Shown: piece by piece, positions 1 to 8,346 of the stretch
Position numbering within the stretch: position 1 is the first letter of the stretch
Layout of the letters: every line of letters starts with the position of its first letter
Notes under the pieces: model-generated
Databases searched by the model: none
What the model was told of the DNA's origin: nothing
Seen by the model: only the letters and a program-made list of their open reading frames with translations
Program-made: the position numbers and the translations under genes
NCBI GenBank assembly: GCA_965199555.1
Contig: CBDASJ010000013.1
Coordinates: 164,254-228,253, forward strand
Length of the DNA: 64,000 nucleotides
Origin: LMUY01 sp965199555
Lineage (GTDB): Bacteria > Pseudomonadota > Alphaproteobacteria > Acetobacterales > Acetobacteraceae
Direction of reading: 5' to 3'

Positions 1-2
1 AT

Positions 3-875
3 CTGTCCAATTGCGAAACCATCCTGCTGCAAAAACTGGGGCCGGCCTGCGTCGCCGCACACAACGCGTACCAGATGTGCAGCGCCCTGCCCCAGGTCGC
101 CTTCCTTGCCATGGATGCGCGGCACTGCGCCGGTGCGGAAATGCAGGACATGATGGGCTACGCCGCCGGCGTCGGCAGCCGGGCTGCGCAAGACGAGGGC
201 GCGCGCGGCTTCACCGGCACGGCCACCACGCTGACGGCGCATTGGTTCGGCCAGGCGCACGGCTCCGGCACCATGCCGCACGCGCTGATCGGCTACGCCG
301 GCTCCACCGTGCGGGCCGCGGAAATGTTCGCTGAAACCTTCCCAGACGAGCCGCTGACGGTGCTGACCGACTATTTCGGCCGCGAAGTCACCGACGGCTT
401 GGCGGTGTGCCGCCGCTTCCCGGAACTGGCGGCGGCCGGTCGCCTGTCCGTCCGCCTGGACACCCATGGCGGCCGCTTCCTGGAAGGGCTGGATCCCGGC
501 GAAAGCTACGCGGTGCTGGAGCGGCATTCGCCCGGTGCCATCCGGCGCTACCGCAGCGAAACGGAGCTGCGCTACCTGGTCGGCTCCGGCGTGTCGGCGG
601 CGGCGATCTGGCGCATGCGGGAAGCGCTGGATGGTGCGGGGTTCCCGAAGGTCCGCATCGTCGTGTCGTCCGGCTTCAACGTGGACAAATGCCGGGTGAT
701 GGCGGATTGCCAGGCGCCGATCGACGTGGTGGGCACCGGCAGCTACATCCCGGACCATTGGCCGGAAACCTACGCCACGGCGGACATCGTCGCCTATGAC
801 GGCGACGCGCGGGTGAAGCTCGGCCGCGAGTTCCTGCTGCGCCGCAACGGTGCGCGCCAGCGCGGCCAGGCATGA
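3..875 (+). CDS. pncB: nicotinate phosphoribosyltransferase, 5' end cut by window edge
   Basis: This enzyme joins nicotinate and PRPP to give nicotinate mononucleotide, the first step of the cytoplasmic Preiss-Handler NAD salvage route. The reading frame is already open at the first base, so about 290 C-terminal residues are visible and the N-terminal part lies outside. Family signatures seen are GSGTMPHALIG in the middle, LDTHGG, a SSGFNVDK segment and the C-terminal GTGSYIPD loop typical of NAPRTases. The stop overlaps the start of the next gene (ATGA). Family assignment is firm; a nicotinamide-using variant cannot be excluded without the N-terminus. Confidence 0.88.
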   Translation: MSNCETILLQKLGPACVAAHNAYQMCSALPQVAFLAMDARHCAGAEMQDMMGYAAGVGSRAAQDEGARGFTGTATTLTAHWFGQAHGSGTMPHALIGYAGSTVRAAEMFAETFPDEPLTVLTDYFGREVTDGLAVCRRFPELAAAGRLSVRLDTHGGRFLEGLDPGESYAVLERHSPGAIRRYRSETELRYLVGSGVSAAAIWRMREALDGAGFPKVRIVVSSGFNVDKCRVMADCQAPIDVVGTGSYIPDHWPETYATADIVAYDGDARVKLGREFLLRRNGARQRGQA

Positions 876-1234
876 GCGACCTGTTCGCACCCGCAGGCGG
901 GTGGCGTGTGCGCATCCTGGACCTATCCGGCGCCTCGGACGACAAGGTGGTGGAGGAGGTCGCCGGCTTCCCCACGCTGATGCAGGCCAACGCCTTCGCC
1001 CGCGCCTATGTCCGCGACAGTGTCGAACGGTGCCGCGCCCCCGGCCTGTCGGCGCGCGAGGTGCTGGACGCCTGGTTCGCCTTCGGGGAGGACGCCGAAA
1101 TTGCCGACAATCCCCAGGGCGCTTGGCGCAGCGCCACCGAATTGGCGGCGTTCGGCGACCGCCCGTCCAGCGAGGAGGACCGCGATTGGCGCGCCCTCGA
1201 CCCGCGTCGGGACGAGAATGACGAGGAACCCTGA
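872..1234 (+). CDS. hypothetical protein, 120 aa, coupled to pncB
   Basis: A small acidic soluble protein whose ATG overlaps the pncB stop by four bases, implying translational coupling. It has no signal peptide or membrane segment. The central part contains a helix with an FARAYVRDSVERCR segment and an AREVLDAWFAFGEDAEI stretch, and the tail is very acidic (DENDEEP). The pattern of a short beta start (WRVRILDLSG) followed by helices looks like a small alphaproteobacterial conserved protein, but I do not recognise the family. Function unknown; the link to NAD salvage rests on position only. Confidence 0.6.
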   Translation: MSDLFAPAGGWRVRILDLSGASDDKVVEEVAGFPTLMQANAFARAYVRDSVERCRAPGLSAREVLDAWFAFGEDAEIADNPQGAWRSATELAAFGDRPSSEEDRDWRALDPRRDENDEEP

Positions 1235-1251
1235 CGGACGGGCAGGCCCCA

Positions 1252-1497
1252 TTATCCCGCCGGAACGTCCACGCGGAAGCTTTCGATGACGGTGTTGGCG
1301 AGCAGCTTGCGGGCCATGGCCTCGCCGGTTTGCCGCGCCTCGGCCGGGTTAGTGGCGGCGACCTCCACCTCGATCACCTTGCCCGCACGGACTTCGCCCA
1401 CGCCGGCGAAGCCCAGATTGCCCAGCGCGTGGCCGATCGCGCGGCCTTGCGGGTCCAGCACGCCGTCCTTCAGCATGACGGTCACCACCACCTTCAT
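1252..1497 (-). CDS. purS: phosphoribosylformylglycinamidine synthase subunit PurS
   Basis: PurS is the small subunit that, with PurL and the glutaminase PurQ, forms FGAM synthase in purine synthesis. The 81-residue protein begins with the beta strand VVVTVMLKDGVLDPQG and contains GKVIEVEV, both typical of PurS, and has the usual length. Its ATG (1495-1497) overlaps the purC stop by four bases, so the two are translationally coupled in the order purC-purS. An open frame continues upstream of this ATG, but the family start is at MKVVVTV. purL and purQ, which usually follow, are not downstream here. Confidence 0.9.
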   Translation of the reverse strand: MKVVVTVMLKDGVLDPQGRAIGHALGNLGFAGVGEVRAGKVIEVEVAATNPAEARQTGEAMARKLLANTVIESFRVDVPAG

Positions 1498-2261
1498 TGC
1501 ATCGCCTCCGGCCCCTTCAGGTCGCGTGAGCCGGCTTCCGGCAGGATGCCCAGGCGGCGGGCGACCTCCTGGTAGGCTTCTTCCACCCGGCCCAGATCGC
1601 GGCGGAAGCGGTCCTTGTCCATCTTCTCGTTGGTTTTGCTGTCCCACAGGCGGCAATTGTCCGGGCTGACCTCGTCGGCCAGGACGATGCGCATGTCCTC
1701 GTCCTCCCACAGGCGGCCATACTCCACCTTGAAGTCGACCAGGGTGATGCCGACGCCCAGGAACAAGCCGGACAGGAAGTCGTTGACCCGCAGCGTCAGC
1801 GCCACGATGTCGTCCATATCGGCGGTGTTGGCCCAGCCGAAGGCGGTGATGTGCTCCTCGGCCACCATTGGGTCGTTCAGCGAGTCGTTCTTGTAATAGT
1901 ACTCGATGATGGAACGCGGCAGCCGGGTACCTTCGGGGATGCCGAGCCGGGTGGACAGCGAGCCGGCGGCGACGTTGCGCACCACCACTTGCAGCGGGAT
2001 GATCTCCACCTCGCGGATCAACTGCTCGCGCATGTTCAGGCGGCGGACGAAATGGGTGGGCACGCCGATCTCGCCCAGCCGCGTCATCAGGTACTCGCTG
2101 ATCCGGTTGTTCAGCACACCCTTGCCGGTGATGACGCCCTTCTTCGTGCCGTTGGCGGAGGACGCGTCGTCCTTGAAATACTGCACCAAGGTGCCCGGCT
2201 CCGGTCCCTCGAACAGAACCTTGGCCTTGCCCTCGTAGAGCTGCCGGCGGCGAGCCATCAT
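1494..2261 (-). CDS. purC: SAICAR synthase (phosphoribosylaminoimidazole-succinocarboxamide synthase)
   Basis: PurC condenses CAIR with aspartate using ATP to give SAICAR in de novo purine synthesis. The 255-residue protein carries the family start RRRQLYEGKAKVLFEG, the SxN motif around EIIPLQVVVRNVAAGS and the LVDFKVEYG segment. Two ATGs stand in tandem (2256-2261); an AAGGA about five bases upstream favours the first, although many homologues begin at the second. It is first in a purC-purS unit. purB lies 1.1 kb upstream on the same strand, separated by two unrelated genes. Confidence 0.95.
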   Translation of the reverse strand: MMARRRQLYEGKAKVLFEGPEPGTLVQYFKDDASSANGTKKGVITGKGVLNNRISEYLMTRLGEIGVPTHFVRRLNMREQLIREVEIIPLQVVVRNVAAGSLSTRLGIPEGTRLPRSIIEYYYKNDSLNDPMVAEEHITAFGWANTADMDDIVALTLRVNDFLSGLFLGVGITLVDFKVEYGRLWEDEDMRIVLADEVSPDNCRLWDSKTNEKMDKDRFRRDLGRVEEAYQEVARRLGILPEAGSRDLKGPEAMQ

Positions 2262-2285
2262 CCGTATCCTTGTGTGAGACGCGCC

Positions 2286-3029
2286 CTATAGCAGCCGCAA
2301 TGCGCCCTCGCCACCCGCGGCTTGGGCGAAGGCGGCGTCGCCCGGCCGCCCCGGCGCGAACAACCAGGTTGCCGATCCTGCCTCCGGGATCGCCAGGAGC
2401 GAGGCGCACACCGTGCCGAAACCGTCTTGCGGCGGAACGTTCAGGGCGGCGTCGCGCGGGCCTGCCTCGTCGGCCAGCAAGCGTGCCCAGTCGCCCCAGT
2501 CCGGCGGCTCCGGTGCCGTCGCGGCGCGGAATCGCGGCAGGTGCCGGGCAACCCGCGCGCTGGCCGGGTCATCCGGATCGCGTGCGGTCACCATGTGCAG
2601 GCCGGGCGGCAGCACGAGGGCGCTCATCGTCCCCGAATCGTCGTTGCGGATGAAATAAACGCCGTGGCGATCGGCCATCACCAGGTTGAAGCTGCGATAG
2701 TCCCGGCCGTCCAAGGCCATGATGGCACGGCTGGCCGCGGCCGCCGTATCGTGCGTCAGCGCCAGGAGGGGCAGGTCGCCGCGGCTGAGCTTGCCTTGCG
2801 CCGGGCCGAGGCTGCCGGGCCGGTTGAGCACCGCTGCCACTACGCCGGCGCCGTTGAGACCCATCCAACTGCCGCCGGCTAACCGGTCGCGGCCGGCCAG
2901 GATATCAGGCTGGTCCGGCCAATACGCCCCCGGCGGGTCCCATGGGCGGTCCAACCGCTCATCCCGGTTAGCGGCAAGCAGAAGCGGCCAGGCATGACCT
3001 GGCCGCTGCAACGTCACGACAGTGCACAC
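2286..3029 (-). CDS. NRDE / TANGO2 family protein
   Basis: A 247-residue member of the NRDE (Ser/Thr-rich T10, TANGO2) family, relatives of N-terminal-nucleophile amide hydrolases. The family start MCTVVTLQRPG is present, using a GTG codon (3027-3029) so that the nucleophile-like Cys follows the initiator. The defining AANRDE motif is near residue 20, followed by the usual DILAGRD and GSWMGLNGAG segments. The fold suggests amide hydrolysis or handling of a small ligand. Eukaryotic TANGO2 is linked to heme and lipid metabolism, but the bacterial substrate is unknown. It sits 24 bases upstream of purC on the same strand. Confidence 0.85.
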   Translation of the reverse strand: MCTVVTLQRPGHAWPLLLAANRDERLDRPWDPPGAYWPDQPDILAGRDRLAGGSWMGLNGAGVVAAVLNRPGSLGPAQGKLSRGDLPLLALTHDTAAAASRAIMALDGRDYRSFNLVMADRHGVYFIRNDDSGTMSALVLPPGLHMVTARDPDDPASARVARHLPRFRAATAPEPPDWGDWARLLADEAGPRDAALNVPPQDGFGTVCASLLAIPEAGSATWLFAPGRPGDAAFAQAAGGEGALRLL

Positions 3030-3059
3030 GCTCGCATAAATGGGCGCGGGCGAACCCTG

Positions 3060-3314
3060 TTACCAGCGGCGGTCGTACCCGCGGTGAAACCCATGATATC
3101 CGTGGTGGTATTCCGCCCAACGGCGATGGCGATACCATTCATGCCGGCGCCAGCGGTCGTGATGGTCGTAGTAACGGCCGTAGAACTGGACCGGCTGCAC
3201 CAACTCCGCAGCAGGTATGGTTTCCAGGCCGCGCGTGGCGGCCGATGCCGACCCGATCGCACCGGCACCGACAAGGCCGGCGAAGGCAGTCAAGGCCAAC
3301 AAGGTTTTGCGCAT
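3060..3314 (-). CDS. small secreted His/Tyr/Arg-rich protein, 84 aa
   Basis: A clear Sec signal peptide (MRKTLLALTAFAGLVGAGA, with a likely AxA cleavage near residue 25) leads a mature part of about 58 residues. The last 40 are dominated by His, Tyr, Trp, Arg and Asp, for example YYDHHDRWRRHEWYRHRRW. A strong ribosome site AAAGGAG lies eight bases before the ATG, so the gene is very probably real. Similar short exported HRYW-rich proteins are common in alphaproteobacteria and are usually unnamed. Surface or metal association is a guess from the histidines. Confidence 0.7.
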   Translation of the reverse strand: MRKTLLALTAFAGLVGAGAIGSASAATRGLETIPAAELVQPVQFYGRYYDHHDRWRRHEWYRHRRWAEYHHGYHGFHRGYDRRW

Positions 3315-3391
3315 GGGAGACTCCTTTCTAGCACCCCGTAACTACGCACCAAAGGTGGCGGTTCCGGGGCGCGGTCGTGGTCAGACGGAGG

Positions 3392-4756
3392 CTAATCCGC
3401 CGCCAACGACTGAGGCGCGGCGGCCACCCCGAACACCCGGTCGAACACGCCGTCCACCGCGCGCAAGTGCATGGCCGGGTCCATCGCGGCGTCCACGGCG
3501 GCGGCGGCGATGCGGCCGGCAACCTCCGGATCGGCCAGCAAATTGTCGCGGAACGAGCGGCCGCCCGGCGCATCCAGCCGCTCCCACGTCGCCATCGCGT
3601 TGCGTTGCACGATGCGGTAGGCGTCCTCGCGCAGGATGCCGGCGCGGGTCAGGGCCAGCAGCACCTCGCCGCTATGCACCACGCCGCCGAGGCTTTCCAG
3701 GTTGGCTACCATCCGCTCCGGGTGGACGACCAGCTTCTCCATCATGCCGGCCAGGCGCATCAGGGCGAAATCCAGCGCCAGCGTCGCGTCCGGCCCGATC
3801 ACCCGCTCCACGCTGCTGTGGCTGATGTCGCGCTCGTGCCACAGCGCCACGTTTTCCAGCGCCGGCACGGCGGCGGCGCGGACGATGCGCGCCAGCCCGG
3901 TCAGGTTCTCGCTCAGCACCGGGTTGCGCTTGTGCGGCATGGCGGAGCTGCCCTTCTGCCCGGCGTGGAAGAACTCCTCCGCTTCCCGCACCTCGCTGCG
4001 CTGCAGGTGCCGCACTTCCACCGACAAGCGTTCCACCCCGCTGGCGATCACCGCCAGGGTGCAGAAGAACTGCGCGTGCCGGTCGCGGGCGATCACCTGG
4101 GTGGACACCGGCTCCACGGCCAGGCCCAGCGCGCGGGCGACGTGCTCCTCCACACGCGGGTCCAGGTGGGCGTAGGTGCCGACGGCGCCCGAGATGGCGC
4201 AAACCGCCACCTCCGCCCGCGCGGCCACCAGCCGGGCGCGGTTGCGGGCGAACTCGGCGTAGTGCCCGGCGAGCTTCAAGCCGAACGAGGTCGGCTCGGC
4301 ATGGATGCCGTGGCTGCGGCCGATGGTCAGCGTGTGCTTGTGCTCCAAGGCGCGGCGCTTCAGCGCGGCCAGTACCGCGTCCAAATCGGCCAGCAGCAGA
4401 TCCGCCGCCTGCGTCAGTTGCAGCGACAGGCAGGTGTCCAGCACGTCGCTGCTGGTCATGCCCTGGTGGACGAACCGGCTGTCCGGCCCCACGCCCTCCG
4501 CCAGCCAGGTGAGGAACGCGATCACGTCGTGGCGCGTCTCCGCCTCGATGGCGTCGATGCGGTCGAGGTCGGCCTGGCCCATGGCCGCCAGCATCGGCTC
4601 GCCCTTGGCCCGGATGGCGGCGGCGGCCTCGGGCGGAATGGCGCCCACCGCGGCCATGCCGTCGGCGGCGGCGGCCTCGATGGCGAACCACAGGCGGTAA
4701 CGGTTCACGGGCGCCCAGATGGCGGCCATCTCCGGACGGGTGTAACGCGGGACCAT
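3392..4756 (-). CDS. purB: adenylosuccinate lyase
   Basis: PurB splits SAICAR to AICAR plus fumarate and adenylosuccinate to AMP plus fumarate. At 454 residues it is of normal length. It has the family start VPRYTRPEMAAIW, the HGIHAEPTSFG histidine segment, and the superfamily signature GSSAMPHKRNPVLSEN on the flexible catalytic loop. A strong AAGGAG site lies about eight bases before the ATG. That ATG shares a CCATGG with the ATG of the divergent TerC-type gene, so the ribosome site of purB lies inside the first codons of that neighbour. Confidence 0.96.
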   Translation of the reverse strand: MVPRYTRPEMAAIWAPVNRYRLWFAIEAAAADGMAAVGAIPPEAAAAIRAKGEPMLAAMGQADLDRIDAIEAETRHDVIAFLTWLAEGVGPDSRFVHQGMTSSDVLDTCLSLQLTQAADLLLADLDAVLAALKRRALEHKHTLTIGRSHGIHAEPTSFGLKLAGHYAEFARNRARLVAARAEVAVCAISGAVGTYAHLDPRVEEHVARALGLAVEPVSTQVIARDRHAQFFCTLAVIASGVERLSVEVRHLQRSEVREAEEFFHAGQKGSSAMPHKRNPVLSENLTGLARIVRAAAVPALENVALWHERDISHSSVERVIGPDATLALDFALMRLAGMMEKLVVHPERMVANLESLGGVVHSGEVLLALTRAGILREDAYRIVQRNAMATWERLDAPGGRSFRDNLLADPEVAGRIAAAAVDAAMDPAMHLRAVDGVFDRVFGVAAAPQSLAAD

Positions 4757-5369
4757 GGACTCACTCCTTCACGCCGACCTTCTACCGCAATTGTTGGCAT
4801 TGGCGCAGGTGCTGTTCATCGACTTGGTGCTCGCCGGCGACAATGCCGTGGTGGTCGGCCTGGCGGTGGCCGGTCTGCCGGCGCGGCAGAAACGCCGGGC
4901 GATCCTGGGCGGCATCGCCGCCGCCGCCGTTATCCGCATCCTGCTCGCCCTGGTGGCGCTGGAGTTGCTGGCCATCGTCGGGCTGATGCTGGCCGGCGGC
5001 GTCCTGCTGATGTGGGTGTGCTGGCGCATGTATCGGGAGCTGCGGCCGCATCAGCGGCCGGCCGGAACGGTGGCGCCGCCGAAATCCCTCGCCTCCGCCA
5101 TGCTGCAGATCCTGCTGGCGGATCTGTCGATGAGCCTGGACAACGTGCTGGCTGTGGCCGGGGCGGCGCGCGGCCATCGGATCGGCGTGCTGATCGTCGG
5201 TCTGGCCGTGTCGGTGGTGATGATGGCGGTCGCCGCCAGCCTGATCGCCCGGCTGCTGGAACGCTTCCGCTGGCTGGCCTGGGTCGGCCTGCTGATCGTG
5301 CTGTTCGTCGCCTGCAAGCTGATCTGGGAAGGCGGCGCGGAGGTGTGGCTGCATTTTTCCCCCGCCTGA
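4755..5369 (+). CDS. TerC/YjbE family integral membrane protein
   Basis: A 204-residue polytopic membrane protein of the TerC superfamily, which is linked to Mn2+ export and metal homeostasis. It contains the two conserved acidic signatures inside membrane helices, FIDLVLAGDNAVVVGLA near residue 25 and LLADLSMSLDNVLAVAGAA near residue 120, and about six or seven hydrophobic spans. The ATG at 4755 overlaps the divergent purB start, leaving no untranslated space outside purB; only a weak purine stretch precedes it. No later start would keep the first conserved helix. Substrate not shown by sequence. Confidence 0.85.
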   Translation: MDSLLHADLLPQLLALAQVLFIDLVLAGDNAVVVGLAVAGLPARQKRRAILGGIAAAAVIRILLALVALELLAIVGLMLAGGVLLMWVCWRMYRELRPHQRPAGTVAPPKSLASAMLQILLADLSMSLDNVLAVAGAARGHRIGVLIVGLAVSVVMMAVAASLIARLLERFRWLAWVGLLIVLFVACKLIWEGGAEVWLHFSPA

Positions 5370-5372
5370 GGC

Positions 5373-5594
5373 TCATCCATCCGCGCCGGCAGCAGACTCG
5401 GCGCCCGGCGAATGGCCGCCCGCTGCCGCCGGCCCGCCATCGAGGTGCCGCACCACCACCGTGACCCCCGCCGGCACGTCGATCACCCGCACGCTGCCCG
5501 GCACGACATGGCCCGGGCCATAGCGCCGCGTGCTGACGCTGCCGTCCGGATGGTGGATCACCTCCGTGTGGCCAAGCACGGCGGGGCCGGTCAT
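5373..5594 (-). CDS. hypothetical protein, 73 aa
   Basis: The last of three small minus-strand genes linked by four-base ATGA overlaps. The protein begins MTGPAVLGHTEVIHHPDGS and has short beta-like segments (VRVIDVPAGVTVVVRHLDGG) with a Gly/Ala-rich, slightly acidic tail. There is no signal peptide or hydrophobic helix. The coupling to the two upstream genes is the main support that it is translated. Its stop lies three bases from the stop of the convergent TerC-type gene. I do not recognise it. Confidence 0.5.
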   Translation of the reverse strand: MTGPAVLGHTEVIHHPDGSVSTRRYGPGHVVPGSVRVIDVPAGVTVVVRHLDGGPAAAGGHSPGAESAAGADG

Positions 5595-6112
5595 GGCGCG
5601 ACGCCGCCGTGGGGGGCGCCGACGAAGTTCACCGGCTCGTCCGGGGAGCGGAACATGCGCGGCCCGAACACGCCGTTGAACCAGCCGAGCCAGGTCGGCA
5701 GGAACGGGCAGCGCTCCGCCGTGACGGAGCGGAACATCCAGCCGCCATGTTCCGCATCGGGCACGTCGCTGGCCCGCAGCGTCAGGATGAAGGTGCCGTC
5801 TTCCGCCAGGAACGGCATCTCGGTGGAGGCGAGCGGCACCGCCTGCTGGGCGCGCCGCCCCCCATAGGTGGTCCAGCGCCACACCCAGCGCTGCGTTTGC
5901 GCCGGGCACACGCGGCGGCGATGCACCTCGCTCACCAGGTCGAGCGTCCGCGGATCGCTGAATTGCGGGCCCTCCGCCTCCTCCTGGCCGGTGACCAGGA
6001 TGCCCGGGCCGGCGTTCAGGTTGACGGCCAGCCAGGCGATGGCCATGCCGGCCAGCAGCCAAAGGCCGCGGCGACGCAGCCAGCCCCCGATGGTCAGTGC
6101 CGCTTCGGTCAT
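5591..6112 (-). CDS. hypothetical single-pass membrane protein, 173 aa
   Basis: An N-terminal membrane segment (LWLLAGMAIAWLAVNL, residues about 17-32) is preceded by a basic WLRRRG stretch, so the bulk of the protein is probably periplasmic. The outer part contains paired Cys (CPAQTQ and ERCPFLPT), Trp-rich strands and a GGWMFRSV segment. It overlaps both neighbours by ATGA junctions, so it belongs to a coupled three-gene unit. No family recognised. The topology and the small neighbours recall membrane cassettes, but nothing identifies a lysis or transport role. Confidence 0.5.
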   Translation of the reverse strand: MTEAALTIGGWLRRRGLWLLAGMAIAWLAVNLNAGPGILVTGQEEAEGPQFSDPRTLDLVSEVHRRRVCPAQTQRWVWRWTTYGGRRAQQAVPLASTEMPFLAEDGTFILTLRASDVPDAEHGGWMFRSVTAERCPFLPTWLGWFNGVFGPRMFRSPDEPVNFVGAPHGGVAP

Positions 6113-6471
6113 GGTGTCGCTCCTGGAAGTTGCACGCCGGTCCGCTTGGACAGCCAGCCGATGCCGAGGGCGGCCGCCGCCCCGGCCACCAGCGTCGCCA
6201 CCTTTTCCAGCGCGGCGCGGCGGAAGGTGCCGCGGCGCTCATCCGCGTCGTCCTGCTCCTTGAGCAGCCGGTTGATGGCGTCGCGGCGGCGGCGGAACTC
6301 GATCCAATGCCGTCCGTCCGCGCTGTGCTGGACGTCCAGGAACTCGCACAACACCATCTCGGCGATGCCGCGCAGCATCACGCGGGGCGCTTCCTCGTTC
6401 TTCCACTTGTGGAAGGCGGCGATCTCCTCCGCCGTCGTGGCATCCCGCCAGACCGGCTCGTGCTCAGCCAT
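6109..6471 (-). CDS. hypothetical protein with C-terminal membrane helix, 120 aa
   Basis: First gene of the coupled trio. I chose the ATG at 6471 because an AGAGG ribosome site lies just upstream and the protein then begins with ordinary sequence (MAEHEPVWRDATTAEEI). A longer open frame upstream reads as arginine-rich noise. Residues 1-80 are charged and helical. Residues about 90-107 form a hydrophobic, Gly/Ala-rich helix (VATLVAGAAAALGIGWL) followed by basic residues, suggesting a C-terminal anchor. Function unknown. Confidence 0.5.
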   Translation of the reverse strand: MAEHEPVWRDATTAEEIAAFHKWKNEEAPRVMLRGIAEMVLCEFLDVQHSADGRHWIEFRRRRDAINRLLKEQDDADERRGTFRRAALEKVATLVAGAAAALGIGWLSKRTGVQLPGATP

Positions 6472-6978
6472 TAATTGCCTCTGGACTGGGTCATGGCGCC
6501 ACGACCGTCGGGGGCGTCCGGCACCGCGCCGGCCGGCGCGCATGGCAGCAACCACGCCGCAGCGCCCCACGACATCGTTGAACAGACTGGGCGCATGGGG
6601 GCTCCGATAGGGAATGATGGTGGAGGAAAAACCGGAATGCCGCAGGCCAGGCATCGGGCCTACGCACTGAGTTAGGTTTTTCCTACTTCGGCACCAACAG
6701 TTTCAAGACCCAAATCACGCTCCGGCCTCAGAGCGAATGAATTTGGGACACCCGTTCAACCCTCTACCGCTGGCGGGAGAGGTCTGGGTGAGGGTGGCCG
6801 ACCAGGCGGCAATCAATGGCGAAAGCCGGAAACTAAACGGGCGACGCCACCCTCACCCCGACCCTCTCCCGCCAGCGGGAGAGGGAGGCGCAGTCGTCAC
6901 CGGCTTGCTTGCGCTACACTCCGAGCAGCCCCGGAGGCCGCGAGTGGTAGACAACCGTCCCGAAGTTCTGCCGCGGCG
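6472..6978. other. 507-base intergenic region
   Basis: Between the small trio and the MHS transporter gene, both on the minus strand. It contains the promoter region of the trio, where I see no convincing -35/-10 pair, a short AT-rich patch around 6672-6690, and a REP-like paired repeat described separately (6760-6885). I find no convincing coding frame, tRNA or riboswitch in the rest. Confidence 0.5.
6760..6885. repeat. REP-like paired inverted repeat, copy 1
   Basis: Two copies of a palindromic unit in opposite orientation. The left unit reads CCCTCTACCGCTGGCGGGAG then GGGTGAGGGTGGC. The right unit (6846-6885) reads GCCACCCTCACCCCG then CCCTCTCCCGCCAGCGGGAG. Each unit can form its own hairpin and the two units can pair with each other. 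The same architecture occurs at 32788-32894 and 41610-41735. It lies just beyond the 3' end of the MHS transporter gene. Confidence 0.85.
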
Positions 6979-8286
6979 CTAGTCGAGCGGCGCGTTGGCG
7001 TATTCCTTCATGCTGAGGATCGCGATGGCGCTCAGGAAGCCGCCTGTCATCACGTAGAAGGCGGGGGTGAGCGGGTTGCCCGTCATGTCCACCAGCCAGG
7101 TCGAAATCAGGGGTGCAAAACCGCCGAACAGCACCACCGCGAAACCGTAGCTGACGGACAGCGCGGTGTAGCGCACCCGCGTCGGGAACATCTCGGCCAG
7201 GATGGAAGGGATGGTGCCCGTGTACAGCGCCTGGAACACGGCATTGCACAGCAGCGCCAGCAGCAGGCTTTGGAATGTGCCGCCATGCACGGCGAGCAGG
7301 AACAGCGGGTAGTCGAAGAACAGGTTGAGCAACGCGCATGCCAGGATGAGCGGGCGCCGCCCGATCCGGTCGCTGAGCGCGCCGACCAGCGGCGTCAGCA
7401 CCACGATGGTGATGCCGGATGCGACGGCGCAGGTGAAGGCGGCGCCGGGCGGCAAGTGCAGCGTCTTGATCGCGTAGGCGACCAGGTAGACCACGAAGAT
7501 GAAGTTGGCGATGCAGCCCACGATGCTGAGCCCGAACGCCTGCAGCATGCGCGGACCGAACTCCCGGACCGCGACGGAAAGCGGGGAGCGTTCCACCTTG
7601 CGCATTTCCACCACGCGTTCGAACACCGGCGTTTCCGCCACCTTCTTGCGCAGGAAGTACCCGATCGGGCCGAGCAGGAAGCCGCACAGGAACGGGATGC
7701 GCCAGCCCCAGGCGTAGAAATCCTCCTGGCTGAGATTGGACGCGAGCAGGGCCGCGGACACCGAGCCGGTCAGCGACCCGATCTGGGTGCTGAACTGCTG
7801 CCAGCTTCCGGTCAGGCCGCGCTTGCCCGGCGGCGCGTATTCGACAAGGAACGCGGCGGCGCCGCCCCACTCGCCGCCGGTCGAGAACCCTTGCAGCAGG
7901 CGGCACAGCACCAGCAGCAGCGGCGCCCAGATGCCGATCGACTCGTAGGTCGGGATCAGCCCCACCGCGCCGGTCGCCCCGGCCATCAGCCCGATGGTGA
8001 CCACCAGCGCCGCCCGCCGACCCATGCGGTCGCCATAGGCACCCAGGACGACGGCGCCCACCGGGCGCATCAGGAATGCCGCGCCGAACGCGGCATAGGT
8101 GCCGTACATCGACACGCTCGCAGGATAGAACGCCCGGGTTATCGCCACGGCAAAGAAGCCGTAGATGGTGAAGTCGAACAGCTCAAAGAAATTGCCGACG
8201 GCGCAGGACAGGATCGCCCGCCGGCGCACGATGGCGAGCTGGCCATCGGTGAGCGCGTCATGCGCGGACAAGGCGGCTTGCGACAT
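6979..8286 (-). CDS. MFS transporter, metabolite:H+ symporter (MHS) family
   Basis: A 435-residue secondary transporter of the inner membrane with about twelve helices. Family signs are GNFFELFDFTIYGFFAVAI in the first helix, the loop 2-3 motif GAYGDRMGRRAAL, RLLQGFSTGGEWGGAAAFL in helix 4 typical of the MHS (KgtP/ShiA/ProP) group, and the second half motif GALSDRIGRRPLI. AGGAG precedes the ATG. MHS carriers usually import carboxylates or zwitterions with protons. It ends the run queC, creatininase-like gene, transporter on the minus strand, so it may carry the substrate or product of that amidohydrolase. Confidence 0.88.
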   Translation of the reverse strand: MSQAALSAHDALTDGQLAIVRRRAILSCAVGNFFELFDFTIYGFFAVAITRAFYPASVSMYGTYAAFGAAFLMRPVGAVVLGAYGDRMGRRAALVVTIGLMAGATGAVGLIPTYESIGIWAPLLLVLCRLLQGFSTGGEWGGAAAFLVEYAPPGKRGLTGSWQQFSTQIGSLTGSVSAALLASNLSQEDFYAWGWRIPFLCGFLLGPIGYFLRKKVAETPVFERVVEMRKVERSPLSVAVREFGPRMLQAFGLSIVGCIANFIFVVYLVAYAIKTLHLPPGAAFTCAVASGITIVVLTPLVGALSDRIGRRPLILACALLNLFFDYPLFLLAVHGGTFQSLLLALLCNAVFQALYTGTIPSILAEMFPTRVRYTALSVSYGFAVVLFGGFAPLISTWLVDMTGNPLTPAFYVMTGGFLSAIAILSMKEYANAPLD

Positions 8287-8346
8287 CGATCACTCCTGCG
8301 TTGGCCGGGTGATCCAGCCTAGGGATGGGCGCTTGCCGGCGACAAC

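Noticed and set aside
3377..5464. 695-codon plus-strand frame across purB and the TerC-type gene
   Set aside because: Spans two well-identified genes in other frames and has no domain; a GC-driven shadow.
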